Shown here: piece by piece, positions 1 to 10,561 of the stretch | Numbering within the stretch: position 1 is the first letter of the stretch | How the letters are laid out: every line of letters begins with the position of its first letter | Origin: Locusta migratoria | Lineage: Eukaryota; Arthropoda; Insecta; Orthoptera; Acrididae | Assembly: GCA_026315105.1 (NCBI GenBank) | Contig: CM048744.1 | Location: forward strand, 839,862,094-839,926,093 | Reading direction: 5' to 3' | DNA length: 64,000 nt | The notes under the pieces: model-generated | What the model was told of the DNA's origin: nothing | The model's input: the letters and a program-made list of their open reading frames with translations, nothing else | Databases searched by the model: none | Position numbers and translations under genes: made by a program

Positions 1-1290
1 GACAGGTGTGAAAATTACAGAACCATCAGTTTGATAAGTCATGGTTGCAAAATTTTAACACGAATTATTTATAGAAGGATGGAAAAGTTGGTAGAAGCTG
101 ACCTCGGGGAAGATCAGTTTGGATTCAGGAGGAACATAGGAACCCGGGAGGCAATACTCACTTTACGTCTTAACTTAGAAGATAGATTAAGGAAAGGCAA
201 ACCTACGTTTTTAGCTTTTGTAGATTTGGAGAAAGCTTTTGACAATGTTGACTGGAATACACCCTTCCAAATTCTAAGGTCAGCAGGGGTAAAATACAGG
301 GAAAGGAGAGTTATTTACAACTTGTACAAAAGCCAGAGCGCAGTTATTAGACTCGGAGGGCATGAAAGGGAAGCATCAGTTGGGAAGGGAGTATGACAGG
401 GTTGTAGCCTTTCTCCGATGTTATTCAATTTGTACATCGAGCAGGCGGTGAAGGAAAGCAAGGAAAAATTTGGAATAGGGATTAAAGTTCAAGGGGAAGA
501 AATAAAAACATTGCGTTTTGCTGATGACATTGTAATTCTGTCAGAGACAGCAAAGGACCTGGAAGAGCTGTTGAATGGAATGGACAGTGTGTTGAATAGA
601 GCGTATAAAATGAATATTAACAAGAGCAAAACAAAAATAATGGAATGCCGTCTTAGAAAATCAGGCGATGCTGAAGGAATTAGATTAGGTAACAAAACAA
701 TGAAGATGGTAGATGAGTTTTGCTACTTGGGTTGTAAAATAACATGCGATGGCCGCAGTACAGAGGATATAAAATGCAGAATGGCAAAGGGAAGAAAAGC
801 ATTTTTGAAAAAGAGAAATTTTCTAACATCGAATATTAATTTAAGTGTAAGGAAGTCTTTTCTGAAGGCATTTATGTGGAGTGTTGCCTTGTACGGAAGT
901 GAAACATGGACGATAAGCAGTGCTGGACAGGAAGAGAATAGAGGCTTTTGAAATGTGCTGCTACAGAAGAATGCTGAAGATTAGGTGGGTATATCGCATA
1001 ACTAATGAACACTGAACAGAATTGGCGAGAGAAGTAATTTTTGGCATACCCTGACTAAAAGAAGGGTTCGCTTTGTAGAGCACATTCTTAGACATCGGGG
1101 AATCATAAATTTAGCATTGGAGTGTGGGGTAAAAATCGCAGAGGGAGACCAAGAGACGCGTATAGTAAGCAGATTCAGGTGGATGTGGGTTGCCGTTCTT
1201 ATGAGGAGATGAAAAGGCTTGCTCAGGATAGAGTAGGGTGGAGAGCTGCATAAAACCAGTATCCGGACTGAAGACCATAACAACAACAAC
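1..1290 (+). mobile_element. RTE-clade non-LTR retrotransposon, 5' part outside window or lost
   Basis: This is the 3' part of the family seen nearly complete at 13870-17148. Base 1 corresponds to about 15855 of that copy, inside the reverse transcriptase. It ends in the family's tail, ctgaagaccataacaacaac, near 1273-1290. Identity to the long copy is high by eye. The window edge hides whether the element continues upstream. Confidence 0.9.
31..1260 (+). pseudogene. RTE reverse transcriptase, broken
   Basis: The frame encodes the central and C-terminal reverse transcriptase of an RTE-type element, which would copy its own RNA at a nicked target. Visible motifs are the DQFGFRRN block, FVDLEKAFDNVDW, QGCSLSPMLFNLYIE just after the break, and the catalytic FADD box (LRFADDIVILSE). 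A TGA at 394-396 replaces the Arg codon of the VRQGCS block. The same frame then resumes at 418 and runs to 951. An extra base near 923 (gtgctgg against gtgcgg in the long copy) shifts the C-terminal cysteine-rich and WCYRRM region out of frame, and about six bases are missing near 1008. It is non-functional. An RTE assignment fits the FADD context and short 3' repeats better than Jockey or CR1. Confidence 0.88.
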
Positions 1291-2061
1291 GCTTTCACTG
1301 ATAGAGAATTCCCTGAATGTGTGGAAAGCGAACCGTTAGGTTAAATATTAGCTTTCTTCCAACTCATATTTGTCAGTACGAATGAGCACGGGCCGGAGTT
1401 TAATTACCATTATTTTAAAACGGAAGCATCGCCATCACGCAATGTCAATAAGAGTTTCGAACAAAACTGCTCCCAGTTAAGTACACAAATCCCTATTAGT
1501 CACTCTGGCTCGAAATGTTGTAGAACCAATGGAACTAGCAGTCTGTGTCAGAACTCGAATACCGAGCACGTTATTTTGATTGGCTGTCTGGAATTCATCA
1601 CCGTTCAATGACAGCTTCACAATTTGATGTTCTATTTATTACAGAAGGTTCGTTGCCTCTTCGGTATCTTCCTTCTCGCGTTATCTTCTCCGTTTAATAC
1701 TTAATTTGGAAAAACGCTTGCAAGCGATATATATCGAAGGTGCGAGTGTTCCAAATGCGCATATCGACTCAGAGAATCACTGTGACTATCATCCGATATA
1801 ATTTGTTGACAACTGAACGAATCTCTTAGGTTAGTGGGATACCAATCACTGAAGAAAGCAGAGGTTCTAGTACTTTCACTTTACCTGGTGTGATTTCAAC
1901 GCGGAACTGAATTCCACTGATGCCTGCTTCATTTTTGTTGGGAACACCATTAGCGAATAATAATTCACAGATATGCATAGACTGACGGACGAAACACCGT
2001 GAAGCTTGGAATGAGAACTACCAACACAGAGATTTCTCATCAACTATCGGGTAATCGAAAG
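1291..2061. other. unassigned sequence
   Basis: No coding frame, tRNA-like head or terminal repeat was recognised between the RTE tail and the mariner inverted repeat. Composition is moderately AT-rich. Confidence 0.5.
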
Positions 2062-2690
2062 GTCAGTATATATTTGAAAACTTAGTAAATCACGGAATAA
2101 TGTAGATAGACAGGTACAAATTGACACACATGCTTGGAATGACATGCGGTTTTATTAAAACAGAAAAAAAAACAAAGTTAAAAAAAAATCTGACAGATGG
2201 CGCTTCATCTGATCAGAAAAGCAATAGTTAGCATAACAAATTAAGAAAAAGTAAAGACGATCTTCTTTACAGGAAATGTTCAATATGTTCAACATCATTC
2301 CTCAACAATAGCTGTAGTTAAGGAATAATGTTTTGAACAGCACTGTAAAGCATGTCCGGGATTATTTTGAGGCATTGCCGACGGATGTTGTCTTTCAGCA
2401 TCCCTAGAGATGTCGGTCGATCACGATGCACTTGCGACTTCAGGTAACCCCAAAGCCAATAATCGCGCGGACTGAGGTCTGGGGACCTGGGAGGCCAAGC
2501 ATGACGAAAGTGGCGGCTGAGCACACGATCATCACGAAACGACGCGCGCAAGAGATCTTTCACGCGTCTAGCAATACTTTGTTTGTTTTGGTTCTAATAA
2601 AACCCCATGTCATTCTAAGGATGTGTGTCAATTTTTACCTCTCTATCTACATCATTCCGTGAATTATTAAGTTTTAAAATTTATACTGAC
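2062..2690 (-). mobile_element. internally deleted mariner-superfamily element with long terminal inverted repeats
   Basis: The two ends match in inverted orientation for roughly 100 bp: 2062-2167 begins gtcagtatatatttgaaaac, and the complement of 2575-2690 begins gtcagtataaattttaaaac. Both then carry the cacggaat.atgtagataga core. Only the 3' end of a transposase lies between them, so the element cannot move by itself. The rightmost transposase sequence stops abruptly near 2572 and joins the other terminal repeat directly. This is the usual form of a non-autonomous deletion derivative. Confidence 0.8.
2318..2563 (-). pseudogene. mariner/IS630-type transposase, C-terminal fragment
   Basis: The 81-residue frame contains WPPRSPDLSPRDYWLWGYLK, the typical end of a DDE_3-type transposase catalytic domain, where the third acidic residue lies in the SPDLSPRDY segment. 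The rest resembles the family's C-terminal helical tail. The N-terminal DNA-binding domain and the first two catalytic residues are missing because of the internal deletion. It lies wholly within the inverted-repeat element and could not act as a transposase. Confidence 0.8.
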
Positions 2691-3349
2691 TTTTTGATCA
2701 AGTGCTTAACAGTCATTTTGGAAAAATTTTCAAACCTTCTCTTTGAAGATGAAGGAAAATTATAATTTAGTAAAAATAATTTTCGATCTTATCTTGCTTG
2801 CATTAATTAGTTAAGGATATATCAGCTATTTGGTATTATTCAGATTTATACATTTTAAGATTTTGTACATAGTCATTCATCATCATTCTCCATCAATCTC
2901 CATCAATCAGGTGGCATAATATTTCGTTACTGATTTTTACAGATAATAGGGAAGGGGAAGAGTAGTTTATGATAATGTGAAATATATTATGCTAGAATTA
3001 ACTTGTCACAATTTGATTCGACCTCAATGTTTCGTTTCTTTACTAGCTAGTTAGTATGAGGTGTTTTGACTTCGTCTGTCCGGATGCAGATGCTGATAGT
3101 CTGTAGTTGTGAAGTTGTGTTCCAGTGTATGTGTGCAAGTTTCTTGGTGTAGTTTGTGTCGAAGGGAGGTGGATGGGTTTTGTGTGTGTATGTTTTGTAT
3201 TTGTGTGTGGGAGTGTGGGCGAATGTTGGTGATTTATGTTCGGTTACTAGTCTGTATGGGGATGATTGTGGGGATCTTAATCTATGTTTGGCATTGACAT
3301 TTGGTTTATTCTCTGGCATCTAGATGCGGAGGAGTTGGAAAGTTAATAG
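2691..3349. other. unassigned AT-rich sequence
   Basis: No coding or repeat identity was recognised. A TG-rich stretch at about 3120-3260 produces low-complexity open frames on both strands that I do not regard as genes. Confidence 0.5.
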
Positions 3350-3870
3350 TTAGAGGGGGGGGTCACCGTGCGTGCTTAATCTGGGTATATCTTGGAGGTG
3401 TTCTGTGCTACTGTACGCGCTGGGAGTATGTATTTCCGATTTAGGTGTCGTCGTTCTCCCGGTCTAGTTGTCAGGAAGTCCTCCATGGCGGTTCGTTTCG
3501 TCACTACGTGTTTTCCGTAGTTGGCTCTTAATTTGGTCAGTCGGGTCTGGAGGGGCTCGATGTCCGTGATTTCATAGACGTAAGTGCTTGGTGTTTGGTA
3601 TGGGAGTCCTGCAATGCTTCGGAGTAGTGTGCATTCTGTTGCGTGTAGTCTTTCTTTGGCATTCTTCTCCATCCCTGCTACAGGGGCATTTGCGTATTCC
3701 AGGATTGGCCTGATAAAGGTTTTGTAAGTGAGTAGGGCGGTTTCTAGGTTACACCCACTGAGTCGGCATTGTACTTGTCGTATTAGTCCTTGTCTTGTCC
3801 GAGTCTTGTTTAATAGGTATTGGTCCGACCGTGCCTCGTATTTATGCCTAGGCGGCGTCTGGTGCTTCCT
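3350..3870 (-). pseudogene. non-LTR reverse transcriptase C-terminus (Jockey/I-like), fragment
   Basis: Reading the minus strand from about 3870 gives a continuous C-terminal segment: TYKTFIRPILEYANAPVAG, then ATECTLLRSIAGLPYQTPS, then ITDIEPLQTRLTKLRANYGK. The FIRPxLEYA block and the following LRxIxGLPxxTP block lie downstream of the catalytic domain in Jockey- and I-type reverse transcriptases. The FADD box and everything upstream are absent. The frame stays open to a stop at 3376. No 3' tail or target duplication was seen. It is a different family from the CR1-like copies at 41.8 and 52.6 kb. Confidence 0.7.
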
Positions 3871-5673
3871 ATGTGGTCCGCGCCCGGGGAATAAATATTT
3901 GCATATATATTACGTTAGTTTTGAAAGGTTGCTTTGATTATGATCGTTAGATGATTGTGGGTGGATTCTTAGTTGTAACTGACCGTGTGCCTGCCTGCCT
4001 GAGCCATTAATACACCCTACTTCCAAACTATGCATCTCACTCTGATGCAATATCGTCAATGAAGGATACTCAGTCGTTAACACACGTTACTTCAGCTTTG
4101 AATCAGTGTATTGAAATCATGCAGTAATATTTGGTTGCACTGCAGTAACACAAAGAGAATAACAGACAGGTTGAAGGTTCACACATCGTCCCAAATCAAC
4201 AGCACACAAGCGAGTAATTGACTGTCCTGTTCCAGAATAAAGAATAGCTTGAGGCATTAGCACATACTACACAATATGCTAGCCCAATATGTTATTCACG
4301 TGCAATGGCAGTCTAAATTCAGTTACGGCAATTGTTTCCAGTTCGACACGCCCGATCGCGACGCGGTTGCCCGATAATCTCGATGTCACGGTTGCGACGA
4401 AAGTTTGTATTTTACGAGATCAAAGTTCCACGTTAGTCAGATCTTCTTCACTTACAAGGAAAGTACATGGGCTCGAACAAATATATTTGTATGAACGTTT
4501 GGTTACAGGATCACTACGTACACCTCAATGTGCTGGTGGGTGTCGTTTTTCTGCAAAGCTCTGCAACCATACTCTAGACAGCACTGTAGATGTAATTGTA
4601 GACGCCATACGTAATGCAGATATCTTAACTATAACTTATGTAATAATCATCGTACATGTTCTATAGCGAATTTTCATCAAAAGCCGTGATGATAGTTGCA
4701 ACTTTAACCTTCTTCCCGAAAGACTGTAGGTATTCACTGCCACCGCTTCCATCGCCTTTTCCCGCACTTACCGTAGCACTACCGCTTGCAATGAGTTGTT
4801 CGTCATTATCATCCCTATCATCATTATTTTGAGTTTGTAATAACAGTATTATGCTCATATTTCTGTACCATAACAGATACGAGAAAGCATGCAAATGATT
4901 CATCTTCTACACTAATACCATCTTCACGAAGAAGGGTTCTTCGTAACTTAATCTCAACTAATCGCAATACATTAGCAGTATTGATTAGCAATTGCCGCCC
5001 CATCTGACGCTTCACCACACAAATAACATCACAAAACGCAACTTCGGAGGCAGACTGCACCGTCCCTACTGGCGACCCGAGAGGTCAAAGTGCAATGCCG
5101 CATGGCACATGCAGAGGCCTCTAACGGACGACTGCAGAGTTTTGCATATGCGGGAGTATCACTAGTGCAATAAGGGATCTTTACATTATCTCTCATACGA
5201 TTTTGGTGTATATGTGTTTGTTCGAGCCCAAGTACTTTCCTTTGTTAGATCCAGTCCATATATAAAACCGTTTACCGTCGCAACGCGGTTGATTGTTTCT
5301 CTCGACGACACGGCACACGATAGCGCACACTTTGACAGAAATACACATTCCACTGACTGTAAAGAAACACGATAGCTTAGCTTGGGTCATCAGTAACAGT
5401 CACTCTTCAATTAGTTGCACCAGCTTCAATAATAACCATTGATACCTACTGGCAGCAGAACAGCCCAGGACAGCCCAGCCCAGCCGAGTGCAGCACTGGC
5501 CACATGGGCTATTTGTAATTTCGAAGATGACCTACATCAGGTAGAAACCGGTTAATTGAAGCTGTTAATTTCTGCGATCAAGACTGTTTTTTGTATATTG
5601 GATAACCGTTTCGTTCGTGCCACTGCCGCAGTTAGCTAGATCTACCCGCTCTCAACCACGCACACCAACTGCT
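3871..5673. other. unassigned sequence containing one inverted-repeat pair
   Basis: Several modest open frames occur on both strands, but none has recognisable domains or codon evidence. The only structure seen is an inverted pair at 4456-4487 and 5211-5242, listed separately. A cag-ccc-rich stretch lies at about 5450-5500. Confidence 0.5.
4456..5242. repeat. inverted-repeat pair of about 32 bp, 720 bp apart
   Basis: The sequence aaggaaagtacatgggctcg at 4456 is matched in inverse complement by cgagcccaagtactttcctt ending at 5242, with one mismatch over the core and looser pairing beyond. Flanking bases also share a gcaacgcggtt or gcgacgcggtt motif on both outer sides, but in direct orientation. 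It could be the terminal repeats of an unknown small DNA element. Confidence 0.5.
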
Positions 5674-5685
5674 GCTCTTTTTAAA

Positions 5686-5880
5686 TGTTCAAATGTTTGT
5701 ATAGTCTATGGGACTTAACTACGGGGTCATCAGTCCCTAAACTTACAAACTACTTATGAACTAACTAAGACTAAGGACGGCACAAATATCCATGCCCGAG
5801 GGGGGATTCGAACCCCCGACCGTAGTGGCCGTGCTGACCGTGACTGAAACGCCTTAGTCCCCTCGGCCACCGCGGCCGGC
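5686..5880 (-). mobile_element. tRNA-derived SINE, family A
   Basis: On the minus strand the element starts gccggccgcggtggccgagg and carries a type-II tRNA-like head. The A-box region is TGGCCGAGGGG and the B box is GGTTCGAATCC. A tRNA-unrelated body follows, with a conserved gggactgatgaccccgtagt block and an acaaacatttgaaca end. A 12-bp target duplication, gctctttttaaa, flanks it at 5674-5685 and 5881-5892. The long variable arm suggests a tRNA-Leu-like ancestor. Confidence 0.92.
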
Positions 5881-6223
5881 GCTCTTTTTAAACTCGACTC
5901 CTTGGACGTGATCGATAATCGATATCACTGGGACAATCAAAGATGTAGCCTGCAGTAGGCTTACAAGTGTGAGGCCCGCGTATGCTGCCACAACTACTCG
6001 GGGTGCTGTCCGTCGCCTGAACCTCTCCCTGGTTGTGTGGATGTAGTGGGACGAGATTTGCGAGTCCTACTCCCTTATGTAAGCTTTGCTTTGAAGAGGA
6101 TTCATGAGATAGCTTGTTTTCCTGAGTTGATGTACAAATTATTTATTTTTCATATGTATGACATTTTATGAGACAAGATATTTTTAAAAAATCGCACTGA
6201 CGTGTTTTACGGCCCACTTTAGA

Positions 6224-6442
6224 TCACATTGTTTGTGACATAGGTTCTGCGGTTAATATTTGTGATTGTGTTCTGTGCTAAACGTGACAATGTCGAAATC
6301 TGAATCAGATGTAGAACAACCTGGTACGGACAGGCAGACTAGGTCTATAATGAGAATGTTTAGAAGAATTTTAAAACAGGAGAATGAGGCTAGGGACGAG
6401 AAGCTGAAACTTGATAACGAAGCTAGTGATGAGAGGTTAAAG
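6224..6442 (+). pseudogene. gag N-terminal fragment of the Gypsy-like element
   Basis: The segment is a close copy of 12720-12937. It encodes the start of the same acidic, charged protein (SESDVEQPG, then RSIMRMFRRILKQENEARDE, a likely coiled coil). Homology begins at tcacattgtttgtg and ends at gagaggttaaa on both sides. A 30-bp direct repeat, aatcgcactg.cgtgttttac, flanks it with two differences. It is too short to be a working gag. Confidence 0.8.
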
Positions 6443-6631
6443 AAAATCGCACTGGCGTGTTTTACAGCCCACTTAACATCTTTAGTTTTATAAGCTTTTG
6501 CAAACATTTTGGACCAAAATAATAATCTAAATTATAAAAAATTAATTAATAAGGGTGTCTGATACCCTTTTAGGAAAACAAAATTTCGAACCACCGACAT
6601 TAGGCGACATAATGTAACGCCTTGCACACTG

Positions 6632-6632
<1 letters not shown>

Positions 6633-6688
<56 letters not shown>

Positions 6689-6820
6689 GTCCATGCGTTC
6701 CGGTCGTTCGTTCAGGTTTTTTTTTTTTTTTTGTTCTATCGGTAGTTCTCTTCGTTTTTTATTACAGAGGGCGTTGAGCCCTCTGACCGGGCGCGCTGAG
6801 CCACGGCGCCCGGCACGCTA
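6633..6820 (-). mobile_element. SINE-like retroposon with long poly(A) tail, family B
   Basis: On the minus strand it starts gcgtgccgggcgccgtggct, and the tggctcagcgcg segment resembles an A box. The B box is not clean. A body with an internal A run (T run at about 6719-6732) leads to a 54-base terminal A run, seen as T at 6633-6686. The head and tail order support a pol III retroposon, but the tRNA-like part is degraded. Confidence 0.5.
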
Positions 6821-7109
6821 CAGCTATCAATCAGAAGATGAGTACTATAATCTCATACTATTGATGGCCGTTGTTAACTGCTGCTAATATGGCATTTGTA
6901 GACACTAGATTATCTTTTATCGTACGAAGAACGATGTGTTTTTGTTAATTCTTCAGTGCGCCTTTGGAAATGACAACGTGTAAGTTACAATAAGAAAATC
7001 ATCAAATACGCGCAAGATGGCGTATGCGACAGAGAGTTCTGCGCGAGGAATGTCACGTGACATCTCCTAATGGCTGGTTTTCGTTAATTCAATGGAGGGT
7101 GTCAAATCT

Positions 7110-7590
7110 CCGTTATTTTTGCAAATATGTCTCAAACGATACGAGATATGGAAAAAAACATAAGGCAGCTAAGTTGTAGAGAAATTTCTCCTCTACCAAT
7201 TACGCTATTCAATTTTCGTATCAGATGAACGGTTCGTTTGCAATTACAATTATATTACAAACGGCTTTTTTTACACATTACTACCGTATTGTTTGTCCGA
7301 AAAATTTGAAAAAGGGAGGTTCTGGTCTCTGGCGGCCTACAATCATGTCTGTAAAATTTGGTGCTGATCGGTTGAACGGTTCGTCTTAAAAACAGGGAAC
7401 ACGTTACGGACAGACAGACAGACGGACGGACAGGCAGACAGGCAGACGTACATCCCAAAATCGCCGTTATTTTTGCAAATATCTTTGAAACGCTACGAGA
7501 TATGAAAAAAAAAAAACATAAGAGATCAAAGTTGTAGAGAACTTTCTCCTCTACAAATTAGGTTATTCAATTTTCGTGTCAGGTGAATAG
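7110..7590 (+). repeat. two direct repeats of about 125 bp, 354 bp apart, with a GACA-type minisatellite between
   Basis: The sequence ccgttatttttgcaaatat at 7110 recurs at 7464. Both copies continue through tacgagatatg, an A run, aagttgtagaga and ttctcctctac to attcaattttcg. A gacagacagacagacggacg minisatellite lies at about 7411-7446. No coding frame is convincing. Confidence 0.75.
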
Positions 7591-7790
7591 TTAAGCCGTT
7601 ATTTTCATTTACATTTCGAGCTGTCAAAAGACGATCGCAAAGGCCCACTTTTAGTGTTACTACCGTAACCTAAAGTGGTCCAAAAGTGTTTCTGTTTGGT
7701 TTGTATGTTTGATGGTCGACCGACGTGCCGCAATGAACAGCAGCAGCGTCGTCGTCCATACTGTAGTCAGACGACGTGACAGCCACGAGG

Positions 7791-7994
7791 GGCGCCGGCC
7801 GCGGTGGCCGAGGGGACTGAGGCGCTTCAGTCACGGTCTGCACGGCCACTACGGTCGGGGGTTCGAATCCCCCCTCGGGCATGGATATTTGTGCCGTCCT
7901 TAGTTGTAGGTAGTTCATAACTAGTTTGTAAGTTTAGGGACTGATGACCCCGTAGTTAAGTCCCATGAGCTGTACAAACATTTGCACATTTTGA
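7791..7994 (+). mobile_element. tRNA-derived SINE, family A
   Basis: It has the same head (A box TGGCCGAGGGG, B box GGTTCGAATCC) and body as the copy at 5686-5880. A perfect 12-bp target duplication, acagccacgagg, lies at 7779-7790 and 7995-8006. The homologous LTR at 19712-20240 has a single cacgagg at this position and no SINE, which supplies an unoccupied reference site. Confidence 0.94.
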
Positions 7995-8247
7995 ACAGCC
8001 ACGAGGCGGAGGGCGTCTCTGCCACTGCCTTCTCTATTGCCGGATATCGATCGTCCCTTTCAGAAGATTTACAAATTGTTGTAAAGAGATATATGTACTG
8101 TAAGATAGAGTATGAGGTCATGTGTTAACTTCACACGTTGTATGAAAAATAATAAATATCAAGAAGTGTCTTTTTTGGAACAGTGTGTATAAATAGTATT
8201 TATAGAGAAGTATTATGTTTGGCTGTTAAGAAATGTAGGAAAGCAAG

Positions 8248-8857
8248 GTACGTGGACTAGAAAGGTATGCCACTTTGGGCTTTTTCACTGTCATTACTGT
8301 ATTACGTCACTCGGCAGCAAGCCGCTGTATTATAAGGCCGCCGTGAACACATTTTCTCCGTCTTTTCTTTTCTCATTCGACAGAAAACATTGTTTTTAAG
8401 CGGTGGGACATGCTTGTGAGTAATATATATGTATACTAACATACAAATAACTAAAAAAGAAAAGCTTGGAACATTATTAACAACAAGCTAACCCGTCCCG
8501 CCCCGCATTTAAACATCTTTATCTCGAGAACCACTGAACGTATCGTGATGAGGTTGTTTTTGAGCTCATAACGATCTAAAATAAAGTCCGTGAGAGCACA
8601 TGTCTAACTTTCATAGATTTCCCACAATCACTATTTATTTAGCCTTCTGTTTTATATATAATGATTTCACTGACTTACTGCGAATTTCGAAATTTTACTA
8701 TGCCTATAACCGTAACGCTAGTTCATGCAACAAGTTGACGAAGTTTTATCGCAATCGACTGAATCATCGTGAAGAAAAATGAGATATCGACAGTTTGTTC
8801 TTTAGTAGATTACAAGATTGTGAATGCAAGTGACTGTAGTGAAATATAATTGTGATT

Positions 8858-8858
<1 letters not shown>
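8248..8858. other. unassigned sequence
   Basis: No gene was recognised. A stretch near 8482-8510 reads in reverse as ggggcgggacgggttagctt, which weakly resembles a Helitron 3' hairpin and end. This is not enough to annotate it. Confidence 0.4.

Positions 8859-8905
<47 letters not shown>
8859..8905 (+). repeat. 47-base poly(A) run
   Basis: An uninterrupted run of A, possibly the tail of a retroposed sequence of unknown identity upstream. Confidence 0.9.
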
Positions 8906-8907
<2 letters not shown>

Positions 8908-8960
8908 TATTCTTTTCATTCTCCACTCCGAGGAGTAGAGCGGGCTGTTTGAGATCCGGT

Positions 8961-9478
8961 CCATAAAGAGTCGCGGTTCTATTCAGCCAATTATCAGACA
9001 AGCTGATAGTGGGGCAAAGGGGGAATCCCAATTGGGAATAAGTGGGAGGGGCTTACCAGTTCCGGCATACGCCTTACAACCAAGGAAAACCTCCCGAAAA
9101 CCTTGGTCGGAACCGGGGGATTGGAACCAATTTAATTTATCTCCGGGACTTGCCCTGGACTAAAAATGGATTATCGAGAGAACACGAGTGCACTCTCGAC
9201 AATCAAAGCTCGGACGCCCGAGTTACTCTCGTAATCTCGTAGAGATCAGCTCGACCAACAGTGGACAAGCATCCCCCTGCAGGAACCGCGCCCGTGGGCA
9301 CGGTATCCTGTGCGCCGAATTGTGATTCAGCAAGCTGTGAACTGTATTGATTGTGACTTATATATCGACTGCGAGTTATATTGGTGAACGGAAGTTTTGA
9401 AAGTATGCTTAGGTGATGAGAAATCTTTCCCTCTTTCCCGCGGGTTATAAGAACTTGCTTTGTGACTGTGGATTAAAT
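8961..9478 (+). repeat. dispersed 0.5-kb repeat, copy a
   Basis: It is alignable over its whole length with 21366-21910. It starts ccataaagagtcgcggttct, has a conserved middle containing aaaacctcccgaaaaccttg, and ends cttgctttgtgactgtggat. A tata-like ggttataag lies about 30 bp before the end. The family is not recognised. It could be a solo LTR or a SINE-like unit; there is no clear tRNA head and no long frame. Confidence 0.75.
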
Positions 9479-9602
9479 AATAACAAAATGATTCCACATT
9501 TGTCATTATTACATTTCGTAAGGATCACTGGAATATATGAACGGTACATTACAAGACAGTTTATTTAAGATTCTCTCGAAATCTATGGCTTTTTAATGAA
9601 AA

Positions 9603-9791
9603 GCCGCGGTGCAGTAGCCGAGCGGTCAAAAGCGTCTCGCTGCGGAGCGCGCGGTTGCTCGCCGTGGAGGTTCGAGTCCTCCCTGGGGCATGGGTGTGTG
9701 TGTTGTCCTTAGGTTAGTTTACCTAGGTTTAAGTAGTTTGTAAGCTACGGACTGATGACCACGTAGTTTGGTCCGATAGATTTACAAACAT
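9603..9791 (+). mobile_element. tRNA-derived SINE, family C
   Basis: The head is agtagccgagcgg (A-box region) followed by ggttcgagtcc (B box). It then has the same type of tail as family A (agtagtttgtaag, actgatgacc, tttacaaac). A 13-bp target duplication, tttttaatgaaaa, lies at 9590-9602 and 9792-9804. Confidence 0.9.
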
Positions 9792-9804
9792 TTTTTAATG
9801 AAAA

Positions 9805-10560
9805 TTTTCCTTTTCTATTAAGAACAAGAGATGGCTAATAAACTATAGAAGACCCGACAAATTCCATAAAAATGTCGGTTTTGTACTCAGAAACGTCAAG
9901 GATTGGTCACTACAATTCCAGTCAAATCAGTTAAGTGTTGAAAGGAAGAAACGTATGTCGAATACAATACCTACGTTATTTAATGTACCAAATCAGCCAC
10001 CATCGTTGTAGCTTAAAGAAAATTCTGAGAAACGTGACAATAAAACATCGAAAGCAAAAACACCCTTCCCTAACAAAGCAGAAACCAATCCGCAATTATT
10101 GCTACATCTGAACCACAAACGACATGAAACTTCAAGCCTTTCGTTTTGTAAGCAAAAGTAATTACACTTAAAATTATATGCGTTTAAACGAAAGACGAGC
10201 GAAGTGTAAAAATGTACGAATAATTACACTCCATACCGAAATTTTACACCTCAAAGAAACTGCCTATTATCTAACAACAGACCGTAAGGCAATTTTATGT
10301 TTCTCTTGTGTTTATATTCTAGTTACTATCATCAGAATAACCTGCAAATATAAACGTATTCGTAGGCATTTCTTCATGAACAAATTATTGTTTATATCAC
10401 AGAATCAGTGAAATTCGGTTGTTTTTACATTTATTTCACGTCTATTTATGTCTGTCGATATTTGAATAATGCTTGGAATGCAAAAATTACAGAAACTATT
10501 TGGTTAATAACGCAGAAAAGTTATTACAAACAAATATTACTCTACGGCGGCTTGTCCACC
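9805..10560. other. unassigned AT-rich sequence
   Basis: Frames at about 10178-10617 show no recognisable domain and no codon signature. No tRNA-like element was seen. Confidence 0.5.
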
Positions 10561-10561
10561 G

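Larger units (their letters stand above)
6190..7676. other. foreign block inside LTR copy 1
   Basis: This block has no counterpart in the uninterrupted LTR. It holds a 219-bp gag fragment flanked by 30-bp direct repeats (6190-6219 and 6445-6474), an antisense SINE with a 54-T run, and a pair of direct repeats 354 bp apart. About 200 bases of AT-rich sequence around 6820-7100 are unassigned. Confidence 0.6.
6042..8247 (+). repeat. LTR copy 1 of the Gypsy-like element, split by later insertions
   Basis: Segments 6042-6189 and about 7677-8247 match the contiguous LTR at 19712-20240. It begins tgtagtgggacgagatttgc and ends near ttaagaaatgtaggaaag. About 1.5 kb of foreign sequence (6190-7676) separates the two parts, and a SINE (7791-7994) sits in the second part. 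It may be the 5' LTR of the element at 12.7-20.2 kb or a separate solo LTR; no primer-binding site was identified downstream. Confidence 0.7.

Noticed and set aside
3047..3319. A His/Thr-rich protein and its opposite-strand Val/Cys-rich partner
   Set aside because: Both come from a TG-rich low-complexity stretch and have no domain signature.
7801..7885. Type-II tRNA gene heads (here and at the other SINE copies)
   Set aside because: Each is followed by the same non-tRNA body and flanked by target duplications, so they are SINE heads.
8482..8510. A Helitron 3' end on the minus strand
   Set aside because: The hairpin is imperfect, no CTRR end is present and no matching 5' start was found.
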